Below, in pieces: positions 7,666 through 17,670 of a DNA stretch of 64,000 bases (positions are counted from its first letter, which is position 1; the number at the start of each line of letters is the position of its first letter). The stretch comes from Desulfovirgula sp. Lineage in GTDB: Bacteria > Bacillota > Desulfotomaculia > Desulfotomaculales > Nap2-2B. The notes beneath the pieces are model-generated. The model was not told the origin of the DNA, did not search any database, and saw only the letters and a list, made by a program, of their open reading frames with translations. A program made the translations under genes and the position numbers. Location: positions 1 through 64,000 of the forward strand of contig DYES01000007.1 in the NCBI GenBank assembly GCA_020725585.1, written 5' to 3'.

Positions 7666-9816
7666 TTAAGGCCCGGAGTTGCTTTCACCCGCTCCCACAT
7701 ATTTATCGGCAAACTCCAGAGTTACCACCGTTCCCCTTTTCACCTTCGTCCCCGGCGGCGGTTCCTGTTTCACCACCAGGCCGCCGCCTCTGATCTGAGG
7801 CCGCAGCCCCAACGCCTCGCAAACTTCTCCCGCCCTTTTTACGGAAAGACCGCTTAAATCCGGCATGGTTAAATATTCAGGAGTGACATTTTCGGAGCGC
7901 AAAGGAGTCACCCGCAAAACAACCGCACTCCCCCGTGAAACCTGACTTCCTCCCGCCGGGTTTTGTTCCTGAACAATTCCCTCCTCTGCCGAAGGCCGGG
8001 GAACTAGCCCCCGGCTTTCCAAAAGCCAGCGCGCGTCCGCCACAGGAAACCCCGTAACGTCCGGCACAGGGGTCATCTCCGCCAAAGAAGGGGGCGGATT
8101 GACCTCTCTTTCTTTCTGGTGAAGACCCTCCTCTTCGGGAATTCCTAAGTATCCCAGGGTCTTTCTGATTACGTTCTGAAAAGCGGGCGCCGCCACTTCC
8201 CCCCCGTGATATTCTTTCCCCTTTGGGTCCACAACGACCACCAGGACGGCGATGCGGGGATTATCCAAAGGAGCAAAACCGGCAAAAGAAGCCACGTACT
8301 TTCCTTCGAGATAACCGCCCGGCCCCGGAATCTGAGCCGTTCCGGTTTTACCCGCAATCCGGTAGCCAGGGACCTGCGCTTTTTTGCCGGTTCCCTCGAG
8401 AACCACTTTTTCCAGCATTTGCGACAGCTCTAAAGCGCTTTCTTTTGAAATCACCCTCCGGATAACTTCCGGTTCCCTCTTCCTGGTCACTTTTCCCTCG
8501 TTATCAACGATTGTCTTCACCACGTAGGGCTTCATCAGGCTGCCGCCGTTGGCCACCGCGCATACCGCATTAAGCAACTGGATCGGCGTGACGGAAATGG
8601 ACTGGCCTATGCTCATGGCAGCCAGATCCAGATCGGTTGCGCGCTCTAAAGGCCTCAAAATACCCGTTTCCTCTCCCGGCAGGTCAATCCCCGTCGGGGC
8701 GCCAAAACCAAAACCGTTTAAATATTTATATAAACGTTCCTTTCCTAATTTCAGGCCAATCTGGATAAATACCGGGTTGCAAGAATTCTCTACAGCCTGG
8801 ACAAAGGTTTGCTCGCGATGTCCTTTCTTGTCCCAGCAATATATCTTTCGTCCATTCACGACAATATACCCGGGGTCATAAAACACGTCCTGCGGCCGGA
8901 CAATTTTTTCTTCCAAAGCAGCGGCCGCAACGAACATCTTCAAAGTGGAACCTGGTTCGTAATTATATAAAGTCGCCGTATTTTTATCCCATACTTCCTG
9001 CTCTACCTCCTGCCAGCGTTCAGGATCAAAGGAAGGCCGGCTGCCCATGGCCAGAATTTCACCGGTGTTAGGATCCATGACAATGATGTTCGCCCGGGCC
9101 GGCTGGTGGTCCGCCATGATTTCATCCAGTTCCTTTTCTACAAAGTATTGAACGGTCTGGTCGATGGTCAAAACAAGATTATTTCCCGGAGCAGAAGGAG
9201 AAACCCGCCGAAAATTTTGCGGTACCGGCTGCCCGGCGGCGTCGCTTTCCACCAAGAGGTAGCCGGGAGACCCCCGCAGCTCCCGGTCGTAACTCTTTTC
9301 CAATCCGGCTATTCCCTGGTGGTCGTCTCCGACAAAGCCCAGCAAATGAGCAGCAATACTCCCTTGTTTATACGCACGCTTGCTTCCTTCCACCAGGCCG
9401 ATCCCCTCAATATTAAGGCTCCTGATCAAATTTGCCGTTTCCGGGTCAACCTGGTGTTTGAGCCATACATACGGCCTGTCCACGTTAAGCTTTTGATAAA
9501 CCTCATTCTCCTTCATTCCCAAAACGGGCGCTATTTCGCGGGCCAGTTCGGCGGGCTCTGTAATTGTTTTTGGCCGCGCGTAAACGGAAAAAGCAGGGAT
9601 GCTGGTGACCAATTCATTATGGTGGCGGTCATAGATGTTCCCCCGCGCAGGATTAAGAACCAGTTGCCTGGTCCGAAACTCTTCTGCCTGTTGACGCAAT
9701 TCGCCGCCCCAAACCACCTGCACCCAAAAAAGGCGCCCCACCCAGGCCAGCAAAGTCAACAAGGAAAAGAACAGGATGAAATTGATCCGCCTGGCAAAAA
9801 CTATTTTCCCGGCCAT
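7666..9816 (-). CDS. Class B penicillin-binding protein with two PASTA domains, SpoVD/PBP2-like
   Basis: YEPGSTLK (SxxK), SCN (SxN) and GKTGTAQ (KTG) motifs; C-terminal PASTA repeats. Confidence 0.92.
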   Translation of the reverse strand: MAGKIVFARRINFILFFSLLTLLAWVGRLFWVQVVWGGELRQQAEEFRTRQLVLNPARGNIYDRHHNELVTSIPAFSVYARPKTITEPAELAREIAPVLGMKENEVYQKLNVDRPYVWLKHQVDPETANLIRSLNIEGIGLVEGSKRAYKQGSIAAHLLGFVGDDHQGIAGLEKSYDRELRGSPGYLLVESDAAGQPVPQNFRRVSPSAPGNNLVLTIDQTVQYFVEKELDEIMADHQPARANIIVMDPNTGEILAMGSRPSFDPERWQEVEQEVWDKNTATLYNYEPGSTLKMFVAAAALEEKIVRPQDVFYDPGYIVVNGRKIYCWDKKGHREQTFVQAVENSCNPVFIQIGLKLGKERLYKYLNGFGFGAPTGIDLPGEETGILRPLERATDLDLAAMSIGQSISVTPIQLLNAVCAVANGGSLMKPYVVKTIVDNEGKVTRKREPEVIRRVISKESALELSQMLEKVVLEGTGKKAQVPGYRIAGKTGTAQIPGPGGYLEGKYVASFAGFAPLDNPRIAVLVVVVDPKGKEYHGGEVAAPAFQNVIRKTLGYLGIPEEEGLHQKEREVNPPPSLAEMTPVPDVTGFPVADARWLLESRGLVPRPSAEEGIVQEQNPAGGSQVSRGSAVVLRVTPLRSENVTPEYLTMPDLSGLSVKRAGEVCEALGLRPQIRGGGLVVKQEPPPGTKVKRGTVVTLEFADKYVGAGESNSGP

Positions 9817-10487
9817 CTCCGTAAGCCTCCAGGGATCAGTTCCTTCTCCAGATGGCTGCGGTCGTTAAGCAAAACCAGAACGGCCTTGTTAAAGTCCCGG
9901 AAGTCTATTATATTTAAACAGGCGTTGTCGAGCCGCAATCGCCAGTAAAAGTTCAGGTCCATGCCCAGCACGGTAGCAATAACGACGCGGATGGGACCCC
10001 CGTGGGACACCACCACGACTTCCTGCCCGTCCCGGTAGCGTTGAGTTATCCAGCCAACCGCTTCGTTCACCCGCCGGGCCAGGTCCCTTAAATTCTCCCC
10101 ATCCGGCACGCAGGTATTTAAGGGGTCGTTCCACCAGCACTCGACCAGCTCCCCGCACTTTTCCTTGATTTCATGGAAAGTCAGCCCTTCCCACGCGCCA
10201 AAATTCATTTCCCGTAAAGCGCTTAGAGGTTCCACCGCCAGGCCGTGCGGTTCGGCCAGAATGCTGGCCGTTTCATAAGCACGCTGAAGGTCGCTGGCGT
10301 AAAAGGCGGCAATTTTATTTTTAGAAAGCCGCTTCGCCAATAGCCGGGCCTGCTCCCTGCCCCGATCCGAAAGAGGCACGTTGCTGTGCCCCTGAAACTT
10401 CATTTCTGCATTCCAGGCCGTTTCCCCATGCCTTACCAGATACAACCGGCAGCCCAAGGAACTCAAGAAAAGCTCCTCCTTCATCAT
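9801..10487 (-). CDS. Histidine phosphatase family protein (phosphoglycerate mutase-like)
   Basis: LYLVRHGETAWN RHG motif; second His in VVVSHGGPIR. Confidence 0.92.
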   Translation of the reverse strand: MMKEELFLSSLGCRLYLVRHGETAWNAEMKFQGHSNVPLSDRGREQARLLAKRLSKNKIAAFYASDLQRAYETASILAEPHGLAVEPLSALREMNFGAWEGLTFHEIKEKCGELVECWWNDPLNTCVPDGENLRDLARRVNEAVGWITQRYRDGQEVVVVSHGGPIRVVIATVLGMDLNFYWRLRLDNACLNIIDFRDFNKAVLVLLNDRSHLEKELIPGGLRRWPGK

Positions 10488-10546
10488 TCAAACCGTTTAT
10501 TTTCCTTAATAACCAGTTAAAGAATAAAAAGGATTACCACCTTTTC

Positions 10547-10993
10547 TTAAACTTTTCTTTCCGGCAAAACCAGTTCCTTCACCCGCTGGACCAGTTCACT
10601 AATTAAATGAGGCAGGGGTTCACTGCGTAAACCGATTATTTCAATGCCGCTGCGGGTTAAAGGCAAAAGTATTTTTTTTGCCGGGCTGGCCGAAAGAGCG
10701 GCGGCCATCCCGGTCGTCAACTCACCAAGCATGGCGTTCGGAATTAAAATACTTACCGGACCGATAATCAAATCCACCCGGCCTGCATTGTAAACGATTG
10801 CGCTTTCCCCCGTCGCTCCTTCGTTGGCTCCCGCCCGCAGCATTACCGAAGTAGCCAGGGCGTTGGTCCCTAAAGCAAGAATCTCCAGGTCTTCCGGAAA
10901 CTCACGGCGCAATTTTTCCACGATATGTTTCCCAATGCCTCCGCCTTGACCGTCCACTACCGCAACCCGCATTAAAAAATCGCCCCTGTGCAC
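10547..10993 (-). CDS. DUF3842 family protein
   Basis: MRVAVVDGQGGGIGKHIVEKLR...IIGPVSILIPNAMLGELTTGMA. Confidence 0.85.
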   Translation of the reverse strand: MHRGDFLMRVAVVDGQGGGIGKHIVEKLRREFPEDLEILALGTNALATSVMLRAGANEGATGESAIVYNAGRVDLIIGPVSILIPNAMLGELTTGMAAALSASPAKKILLPLTRSGIEIIGLRSEPLPHLISELVQRVKELVLPERKV

Positions 10994-11030
10994 TTATTTG
11001 TGGCCATTATAGCACACCGGCAAAAGAAAA

Positions 11031-11057
11031 AAAAGACCGTCTCCTAGACGGTCTTTT
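11031..11057 (-). terminator. Intrinsic terminator
   Basis: 11-bp perfect stem AAAAGACCGTC/GACGGTCTTTT. Confidence 0.85.
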
Positions 11058-11078
11058 CCCCCAAAGAGAGCTTGCTTT

Positions 11079-11354
11079 TTAGGTAGCGCAGTCCTTCCGG
11101 AAAAAATCCTGAAGTTTAGATTCCAGCTCTCTTATTTGTATGTTTTTTTGGAATAAGGAACGGGCATAACGGTGATTTAAAGAATGGAGCCGGCGGTTTT
11201 CTTTTTCCAGGCGCGTAAGGGAATCATACCGTTCTCTCTCTAGCTTTTCGATCAGGTTCATCAATACCCGGCGACTCAACCGCAACTGCTCAATTTTCTC
11301 TTCCAGCTCTTGAACTCGCCTTTGCCAGTAACGGGAGTCTTCGTAACCGCTCAC
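11079..11354 (-). CDS. Coiled-coil hypothetical protein
   Basis: 91 aa, heptad-rich ORF filling the gap between a terminator and the PHP gene. Confidence 0.65.
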   Translation of the reverse strand: MSGYEDSRYWQRRVQELEEKIEQLRLSRRVLMNLIEKLERERYDSLTRLEKENRRLHSLNHRYARSLFQKNIQIRELESKLQDFFRKDCAT

Positions 11355-11373
11355 CTTACCACCTCTTTAAAGC

Positions 11374-12240
11374 TCACTCGTTTTTAATATATGACGAAAG
11401 GCCCGCTTCTAGACATGAGGCAGCTCCTTTTAGCCGGCGTACAACCGCATCAGGAACGGTAGCCGCAGCCAGCTGCCCGTGCGTCTTGTGTTCAGCGCCG
11501 TGGTAATCAGAACCGCCGGTAGGAATAAGCTTATACCTGGCGCAAAGGCGAAGATAATGTTCAACTTGCCGTCTGGAGTGAAGGGGGTAATACACTTCCA
11601 GTCCCTTTAAGCCCGCGCGGATCAGCTCCGGAATAATCCCGTCGCAGCCGGCCAGCCCGGGATGGGCCAGCACGGGAACCCCTTTACTCTGAATGATCAG
11701 CTGCACAGCCTCGCTAGGAGAATATTTAAAACGAGGAACATAAGCGGGGCAATCCGGACCAAGATACCGGTCGAAGGCTTCCTTTAAGGAACTTACGACA
11801 CCAGTCTGGACTAAAACTCTGGCAATGTGGGGGCGGCCCACCGCCGCTTTCCCGGCAACAGCTAAAACCTGTTCAAAGGTAACCGGCACACCCATCCCGC
11901 GGAGCTTTTGCACCATTTCATAGGCCCGTTCCCTCCTGTTCTCGCGCAGTCCGTGCAGGCGTTCAAGAAAATCCGGGCAGTACGGATCAACCAGATAGCC
12001 CAGAACGTGAATTTCAAAGCCGTGCTTTTCGGTGCTCAGCTCCACTCCCGGGATCAGCTCCAAAGAAAGCTGTCGGGCGGCGCGCATCGCCGGTTCAATG
12101 CCCTCTGTGGTATCGTGATCGGTGATGCCGATAGCCTTAAGACCAATCTTTTTGGCCAGCAAAACAACCTGTTCAGGTGTATCCGTACCATCAGAGGCAT
12201 TCGTGTGGACGTGGAGATCCGCCGCCATATCAACTTTCAC
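11374..12240 (-). CDS. PHP domain phosphoesterase (YciV/RnaAM-like)
   Basis: DLHVHTNASDGT, ITDHDT and GGSDYHG motifs. Confidence 0.92.
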   Translation of the reverse strand: MKVDMAADLHVHTNASDGTDTPEQVVLLAKKIGLKAIGITDHDTTEGIEPAMRAARQLSLELIPGVELSTEKHGFEIHVLGYLVDPYCPDFLERLHGLRENRRERAYEMVQKLRGMGVPVTFEQVLAVAGKAAVGRPHIARVLVQTGVVSSLKEAFDRYLGPDCPAYVPRFKYSPSEAVQLIIQSKGVPVLAHPGLAGCDGIIPELIRAGLKGLEVYYPLHSRRQVEHYLRLCARYKLIPTGGSDYHGAEHKTHGQLAAATVPDAVVRRLKGAASCLEAGLSSYIKNE

Positions 12241-12269
12241 CTAATCCTTAAAATTAACAATTAAAAAAG

Positions 12270-13232
12270 TTATATATCCCGGAGTAAACGCAGAAAATTT
12301 TCCCCTAATATTTTTTTCACTTCATCCTCGCCGTAACCGCGTTGCAATAAACCTTCCGTCAGCGCCGGGAGACGGCGGACGTCTTCCAGGCCAAAAAGCG
12401 CCCCCGCAAAACCGTCAAAATCCGAGCCAAGACCCACACAGTTTATCCCGGCTATTTCCACAACATGATCAATATGGTCGAGTACTTTACTTAAAGAAGG
12501 TTCCCGGTCGTGGACAAATTCCGGATAAAAACAAAGACCCATTACTCCTCCGGCACTGGCCAGGGATTTAATCTGCTCATCCGTCAGGTTGCGCGGATGT
12601 CCGCAGAGCCTTCGGCAATTAGAATGAGAAGCAATCACCGGTTTGCTGCTGACTTCCAGCACATCCCAAAAGCCGGCCTCAGACAGGTGGGAAACATCAA
12701 CCAGCATGTTAAGCCGGTTCATCTCCCGGACAACCTCCACGCCAAACCTGGTCAGCCCGCCCCTCGTGCGCTCTTCCAAAACGCCGTCCCCTATTTCGTT
12801 GCGATGGTTCCAGGTAAGTGTTAAGCACCTTACCCCCAAATGATATAATATGCGAAGCACCTCGAGGCTGCCATGCAAGGCCTCCCCACCCTCAACCGCC
12901 AACACGGCGGCAATTTTTCCCCGGGCCAGGGCGTCTTGAATATCGGCAAAGCTCTTTACCAGCATGATCTCTCTGGAATTTTCTCCAAGTTCGGTATAAA
13001 AGCGGTCGATAAGCGCAAGCGCCCGGGTTAATGCCCTCGGTATGTACGGGGGTGATATATAAGCGGCAAAAAACTGAATGTCTACCCCACCTTCCTTTAA
13101 ACGGGGCAAATCCACGTGCCCGGCGCCGCTTTGCTCCCCCAAACGGCGTTTTTCGCGCTCAAGAGCCGTCAAAACGTCGCAATGAGCGTCCACCACAATA
13201 CTGCCGTGGTGCAATTGTTCGCTCTTCTGCAA
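12270..13232 (-). CDS. Membrane (renal-type) dipeptidase
   Basis: VDAHCDVL, DVSHLSEAGFWDV, VIASHSNCR and GLGSDFDG. Confidence 0.93.
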   Translation of the reverse strand: MQKSEQLHHGSIVVDAHCDVLTALEREKRRLGEQSGAGHVDLPRLKEGGVDIQFFAAYISPPYIPRALTRALALIDRFYTELGENSREIMLVKSFADIQDALARGKIAAVLAVEGGEALHGSLEVLRILYHLGVRCLTLTWNHRNEIGDGVLEERTRGGLTRFGVEVVREMNRLNMLVDVSHLSEAGFWDVLEVSSKPVIASHSNCRRLCGHPRNLTDEQIKSLASAGGVMGLCFYPEFVHDREPSLSKVLDHIDHVVEIAGINCVGLGSDFDGFAGALFGLEDVRRLPALTEGLLQRGYGEDEVKKILGENFLRLLRDI

Positions 13233-13260
13233 GCCAATTCCTCCCCTTAGGTTGAAATTA

Positions 13261-13294
13261 AAAACCTGTTTATCGGTGATGATAAACAGGTTTT
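13261..13294 (-). terminator. Intrinsic terminator downstream of spoVS
   Basis: 14-bp perfect stem AAAACCTGTTTATC/GATAAACAGGTTTT. Confidence 0.88.
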
Positions 13295-13322
13295 GCCAAA
13301 AAGGTTTGTTTTCCTGGCAAAT

Positions 13323-13583
13323 TTACCGCGGTTCAACAATCAACTTGATAGCCGTCCTCTCTTCACCATCAATAATAATGTCCGTAAATGCCGGTATGCA
13401 GATCAAATCAATTCCGCTAGGCGCTACAAATCCTCGTGCAATAGCTACCGCCTTCACTGCCTGGTTCAGGGCGCCAGCCCCAATTGCCTGGATTTCCGCG
13501 CAACCCCGCTCCCTGAGCACCCCTGCTAAAGCTCCGGCTACAGAATTTGGCTTAGACTTTGCTGAAACCTTTAATACTTCCAT
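13323..13583 (-). CDS. spoVS: Stage V sporulation protein S
   Basis: MEVLKVSAKSKPNSVAGALAGVLRERGCAEIQAIGAGALNQAVKA. Confidence 0.97.
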   Translation of the reverse strand: MEVLKVSAKSKPNSVAGALAGVLRERGCAEIQAIGAGALNQAVKAVAIARGFVAPSGIDLICIPAFTDIIIDGEERTAIKLIVEPR

Positions 13584-13638
13584 AGATGAAACCTCCTTCT
13601 TAATAGAAAGACTGGCTACAGGTATATCTTAAAAATAA

Positions 13639-13667
13639 GTATTCTCCATACCGTAAAAAATTCCTTC
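13639..13667 (-). promoter_or_regulatory. Putative SigH promoter of spoVS
   Basis: GAAGGAATT-11 bp-GGAGAATAC matches the SigH consensus RNAGGAWWW-N11/12-RNNGAATWW except the final base; about 55 bp upstream of spoVS. Confidence 0.75.
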
Positions 13668-13812
13668 CGGATAATGAAAATTTATATAATTTATTCTGAT
13701 TATTCACTATTATATTTTTGATTAAAATTTTTCTTGGTGCCCGTTTGCTTTAAGGGAAAACCAGGGATGAATTAGCTTGCCATCATCTTGTCCATTAATA
13801 CTGGCTATTTTA

Positions 13813-14331
13813 CTATTTATTAAAGACCAGAACCCGATCCTCCTCCCTAAACGCAAATAAATACCTGTTCTCGTCCGCGTCTTTGACGCTTTCCAGCAAG
13901 TGTTTGATGATTTCTTCCTGGATAAGCAAATCATCTTCGTAGTAAGATTCATTTGTTTCGGTAACCAAATGTTCACCAAAAAACTCCCGAAGTAACTGCA
14001 CAATCAGGGCAATCTCCTCCGAGGCAAGGGTATCAATATCCCTGCGCACTTCTAAAATAGTTAACTGATCACATTGCTGGTAAAAAATAGCACTCACTTT
14101 GGTCTTTTTCTTTTCAAGGAAATTAAAGATGTCAATACTGTCCAGCACCTTCTCCTTGATTGCGGAAAACTCCTCCGGCGAAAGAATCCGGGAAGATATA
14201 AATGTAAATTTCAAAACCCTGCCGGCGGGATCAAAATTAATGGTGGCGACCTCCGGGTAACGGGCCAGAATGGAAATCAGTAGACCGGCGCTATTGGTAA
14301 CGTCATCTTTGGCTTTGGGCTGGACAGACAA
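13813..14331 (-). CDS. Conserved hypothetical protein
   Basis: 172 aa ORF with good composition between rny and spoVS; no recognised domain. Confidence 0.7.
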   Translation of the reverse strand: MSVQPKAKDDVTNSAGLLISILARYPEVATINFDPAGRVLKFTFISSRILSPEEFSAIKEKVLDSIDIFNFLEKKKTKVSAIFYQQCDQLTILEVRRDIDTLASEEIALIVQLLREFFGEHLVTETNESYYEDDLLIQEEIIKHLLESVKDADENRYLFAFREEDRVLVFNK

Positions 14332-14466
14332 AAACGCTCACCTTCCTTTTCAAGTTCCCAACCGGACAACGCTTTCTCTTAAGAGTTCGGTTTCATTTTC
14401 TATAATCCTGCCGGGAATAATTTTTTCTTTAAGAAAAACTTTCAATAAATTAATTCCAAAAAAGGA

Positions 14467-14500
14467 AAAACGGCCCCTGGTTTAAGTTTGGAGCCGTTTT
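14467..14500 (-). terminator. Intrinsic terminator downstream of rny
   Basis: AAAACGGC...GCCGTTTT stem just after the rny stop. Confidence 0.75.
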
Positions 14501-14506
14501 ATAAAA

Positions 14507-16045
14507 TTACTTGGCGTAATCCACCACGCGCACCTCACGCAAGATGGTGACTTTGATCTGGCCTGGATACTCCAGCTCGCTTTCGATTTTTCTGGCTATA
14601 TCGCGGGCCAGGCGAATCGCGCCCAGATCGTCCACCTTCTCTGGCTTCACCATGATCCGGACTTCTCTGCCTGCCTGGATCGCGTAAGCTTTTTCCACAC
14701 CTTCAAAGGAATTGGCAACTTCTTCTAACTTCTGCAACCGCTTCAGATAAGCCTCCAAAGTCTCCCGCCGGGCTCCTGGCCGCGCCGCCGAAATGGCGTC
14801 TGCCGCTTGAACCAGCACCGCAATGATCGTTTTCGGATCTTCATCGCCGTGGTGGGAGGCAATGGCATGGATAACTTCCGGGTGTTCTTTGTATTTCTTG
14901 GCCAGCTCGATGCCAATCGAAACATGCGGGCCTTCTATCTGGTGGTCCACAGCCTTGCCAATGTCGTGCAGAAGGCCCGCCCGCTTCGCCAGCTGCACGT
15001 CCACACCCAGTTCGGAGGCCATTAACCCGGCCAGGTGGGCAACCTCAATAGAATGTTTCAACACGTTCTGACCGTAACTGGTACGGTATTTTAAACGCCC
15101 CAGCAGGTTCACCAGTTCCGGGTGCAGGCCGTGCACACCGGTTTGGAACATGGCCTGCTCTCCGGCTTCACGGATCTGGACCTCAATTTCTTTTTGGGCC
15201 TTTTCCACCATCTCCTCGATCCGTGCGGGGTGGATGCGCCCGTCAACAATCAGCTTTTCCAGGGCAATTTTGGCCATCTCGCGCCTGATCGGGTCGAAAC
15301 CCGACAGGATCACCGCTTCCGGAGTGTCGTCGATAATCAAATCAATGCCCGTCAAAGTTTCAAAAGCCCTTATGTTCCGGCCTTCCCGACCGATGATGCG
15401 CCCCTTCATCTCGTCGTTAGGCAGGGGAATCACAGCCACCGTGGTTTCCGCCGAATGGTCGGCGGCGCACCTTTGAATAGCCAGCGAGATAATTTCCCGC
15501 GCCCTTCTTTCCCCTTCTTCCCTGGCTTTAGCCTCCATCTCCCGGATCATCATGGCCGCTTCATGTTGAATTTCCTTTTCAATATTTGACAGGAGCAGCT
15601 GGCGCGCTTCCTCACAGGTCAGCCCGGAAATGCGCTCCAATTCGGCAATTTGCCGCTGGTGAAGCTCCTGCAACCGGTTTTTAATTTCTTCAATTTCATG
15701 CTCTTTCCGGCTTAAAATCTCTTCCTTCTTTTCGATTCCTTCGATCTTCCGATCTAAAGTTTCTTCCTTCTGCAACAGCCTCCTCTCCAGGCGCTGCAGT
15801 TCGGAGCGCCGCTCCCTGTTTTCTCTCTCAGCTTCGTTGCGCAGCTTTAAAACTTCTTCTTTAACCTCTAAAATGGCTTCCCGCTTTCTGGCCTCGGCAA
15901 GCCTTTCGGCATCTTCGCGAATTTTTCTGGCTTCTGCCTCCGCGGAGGCAATTTTGGCTTCGGCAATGTACTTTCTGATTAGATATCCGATTGCCAGGGC
16001 AATTAATACTGCCGCAACCAGTACCCCGATAAATTGGGGTTGCAA
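14507..16045 (-). CDS. rny: Ribonuclease Y
   Basis: N-terminal TM plus coiled coil, KH domain ([15 protein letters not shown]), HD domain (GLLHDIGKA). Confidence 0.97.
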   Translation of the reverse strand: MQPQFIGVLVAAVLIALAIGYLIRKYIAEAKIASAEAEARKIREDAERLAEARKREAILEVKEEVLKLRNEAERENRERRSELQRLERRLLQKEETLDRKIEGIEKKEEILSRKEHEIEEIKNRLQELHQRQIAELERISGLTCEEARQLLLSNIEKEIQHEAAMMIREMEAKAREEGERRAREIISLAIQRCAADHSAETTVAVIPLPNDEMKGRIIGREGRNIRAFETLTGIDLIIDDTPEAVILSGFDPIRREMAKIALEKLIVDGRIHPARIEEMVEKAQKEIEVQIREAGEQAMFQTGVHGLHPELVNLLGRLKYRTSYGQNVLKHSIEVAHLAGLMASELGVDVQLAKRAGLLHDIGKAVDHQIEGPHVSIGIELAKKYKEHPEVIHAIASHHGDEDPKTIIAVLVQAADAISAARPGARRETLEAYLKRLQKLEEVANSFEGVEKAYAIQAGREVRIMVKPEKVDDLGAIRLARDIARKIESELEYPGQIKVTILREVRVVDYAK

Positions 16046-16080
16046 ACAAATACACCTCCTTACCTGTTCAGCTTACCCAT

Positions 16081-16108
16081 AAAAAAAACCGAGTACAACT
16101 CGGTAGAA
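16081..16108 (-). terminator. Intrinsic terminator in the rny leader / recA-rny spacer
   Basis: ACCGAGT-TGT-ACTCGGT followed by TTTTTTTT on the minus strand, 36 nt upstream of the rny ORF. Confidence 0.8.
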
Positions 16109-16286
16109 AAAAGAATCGGCACTACCTTCCCTGTTTCTTTTGGCCGCTAAAACAGATAGCTTGACCCAGTTAAAAACAGCATGCTTAATTTTTCACGCGT
16201 GCCGGCCTGCAGGATCCTGGCTATTGATAAATAAAGAGAACCCTGCTAAAAACCTCCCACCATGGCGCGGCCCACCTGAGCCAGCG

Positions 16287-16329
16287 TACAAATATTTAAT
16301 ATTAAGAAGCTTAATATTAAAAATTTGTA
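16287..16329. repeat. Large AT-rich inverted repeat (20-nt arms, 1 mismatch, 3-nt loop)
   Basis: TACAAATATTTAATATTAAG-AAG-CTTAATATTAAAAATTTGTA read directly from the sequence. Confidence 0.9.
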
Positions 16330-16475
16330 TATTATAAATTAAAATCTTAAGAACAGGGAATTCAGCTTGAAAAATCTATTTATAACTGCTTGTAGTAACC
16401 AATTCTATTTTCTCCCACGATCATAATTGTACCGGCTTATTTGTTGCTTGTCAAGCAACATCTTCCGTTTTCAAA

Positions 16476-17519
16476 TTACTCCCCTTCCGCTGCCGGGGAG
16501 GGCTTGAAGCCGCCCAGATTAAGGACCTGCCTGATCTGATTTTCAATTTCCCGGGCTATTTCGGGGTGTTCCTTAAGGAATTCTTTCACGTTCTCCCGCC
16601 CCTGGCCCAGGCGTTCTTCATGATAAGAATACCAGGCGCCGCTTTTATTGATAATGTTTAATTCCGTAGCCATGTCCACCAGAATTCCTTCCCGGGAAAT
16701 GCCCGTTCCGTACATAATATCAAAATCGGCCTGTTTAAAAGGCGGGGCAATCTTATTTTTAACCACCTTGACCCGCGTGCGGTTGCCGACGAGCTCCGTT
16801 CCCTGCTTCAACGTGTCGATTTTCCGGACGTCCAGCCTCACCGAAGCATAAAACTTTAGCGCCCTGCCCCCCGGGGTTACTTCCGGGTTGCCAAAAGTAA
16901 CGCCCACCTTTTCTCTTAGCTGATTGATAAAGATGGCCACCGTGCGCGATTTGCTGATGACGCCGGTTAACTTGCGCAGGGCCTGAGACATCAGTCGGGC
17001 CTGCAGGCCGACAAAAGGCTCACCCATCTCACCTTCTATTTCCGCCCTGGGCACCAGCGCAGCCACCGAATCCACCACCACCACGTCAACAGCGCCGCTT
17101 CTCACCAGCGCCTCACAAATCTCCAGCGCCTGCTCTCCGGTGTCCGGCTGGGAAACCAAAAGATTATCAATGTCCACGCCTAAATTTCTTGCATAAACAG
17201 GGTCTAAGGCGTGCTCGGCATCGATAAAGGCGGCTATCCCCCCCATCTTTTGGGCTTCCGCCACCACGTGAAGAGCAACGGTAGTCTTTCCCGAAGATTC
17301 GGGGCCAAATATTTCGACTACCCGTCCGCGCGGCAGGCCCCCGATACCCAGGGCAAGATCTAAGGAGAGGGCTCCGGTGGGGATGACCTCCACATTTAGT
17401 TTTGCCGTGGCTTCTCCCAGGCGCATGATGGAGCCTTTTCCGAACTGCCGCTCAATTTGCAGCAGCGCCCCTTCCAGGGCCTTGTATTTATCGTTCAACA
17501 AAACCGCCCCCCTTTTCAA
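16476..17519 (-). CDS. recA: Recombinase A
   Basis: GPESSGKTT Walker [43 protein letters not shown]. Confidence 0.98.
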   Translation of the reverse strand: MKRGAVLLNDKYKALEGALLQIERQFGKGSIMRLGEATAKLNVEVIPTGALSLDLALGIGGLPRGRVVEIFGPESSGKTTVALHVVAEAQKMGGIAAFIDAEHALDPVYARNLGVDIDNLLVSQPDTGEQALEICEALVRSGAVDVVVVDSVAALVPRAEIEGEMGEPFVGLQARLMSQALRKLTGVISKSRTVAIFINQLREKVGVTFGNPEVTPGGRALKFYASVRLDVRKIDTLKQGTELVGNRTRVKVVKNKIAPPFKQADFDIMYGTGISREGILVDMATELNIINKSGAWYSYHEERLGQGRENVKEFLKEHPEIAREIENQIRQVLNLGGFKPSPAAEGE

Positions 17520-17670
17520 AAAGTTCCCCGTCGAAAAAGCACAAATTTTTTTAGGGTAAACAACATAACACTATTTTATTTAGTCGCAGCAATAGGATCA
17601 ACAACAAATTACCATAAAAATGTTCGTCAGGAGGTTTTTCGACAATTTCTCTTCGTGCCCTTGTGCCTCT

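Noticed and set aside
9106-9948. 280-aa plus-strand ORF
   Set aside because: Antisense shadow of the PBP and phosphatase genes.
17600-17640. Possible LexA box upstream of recA (CGAACATTTTTATG)
   Set aside because: Only one half-site matches CGAACNNNNGTTCG; the other half is poor.
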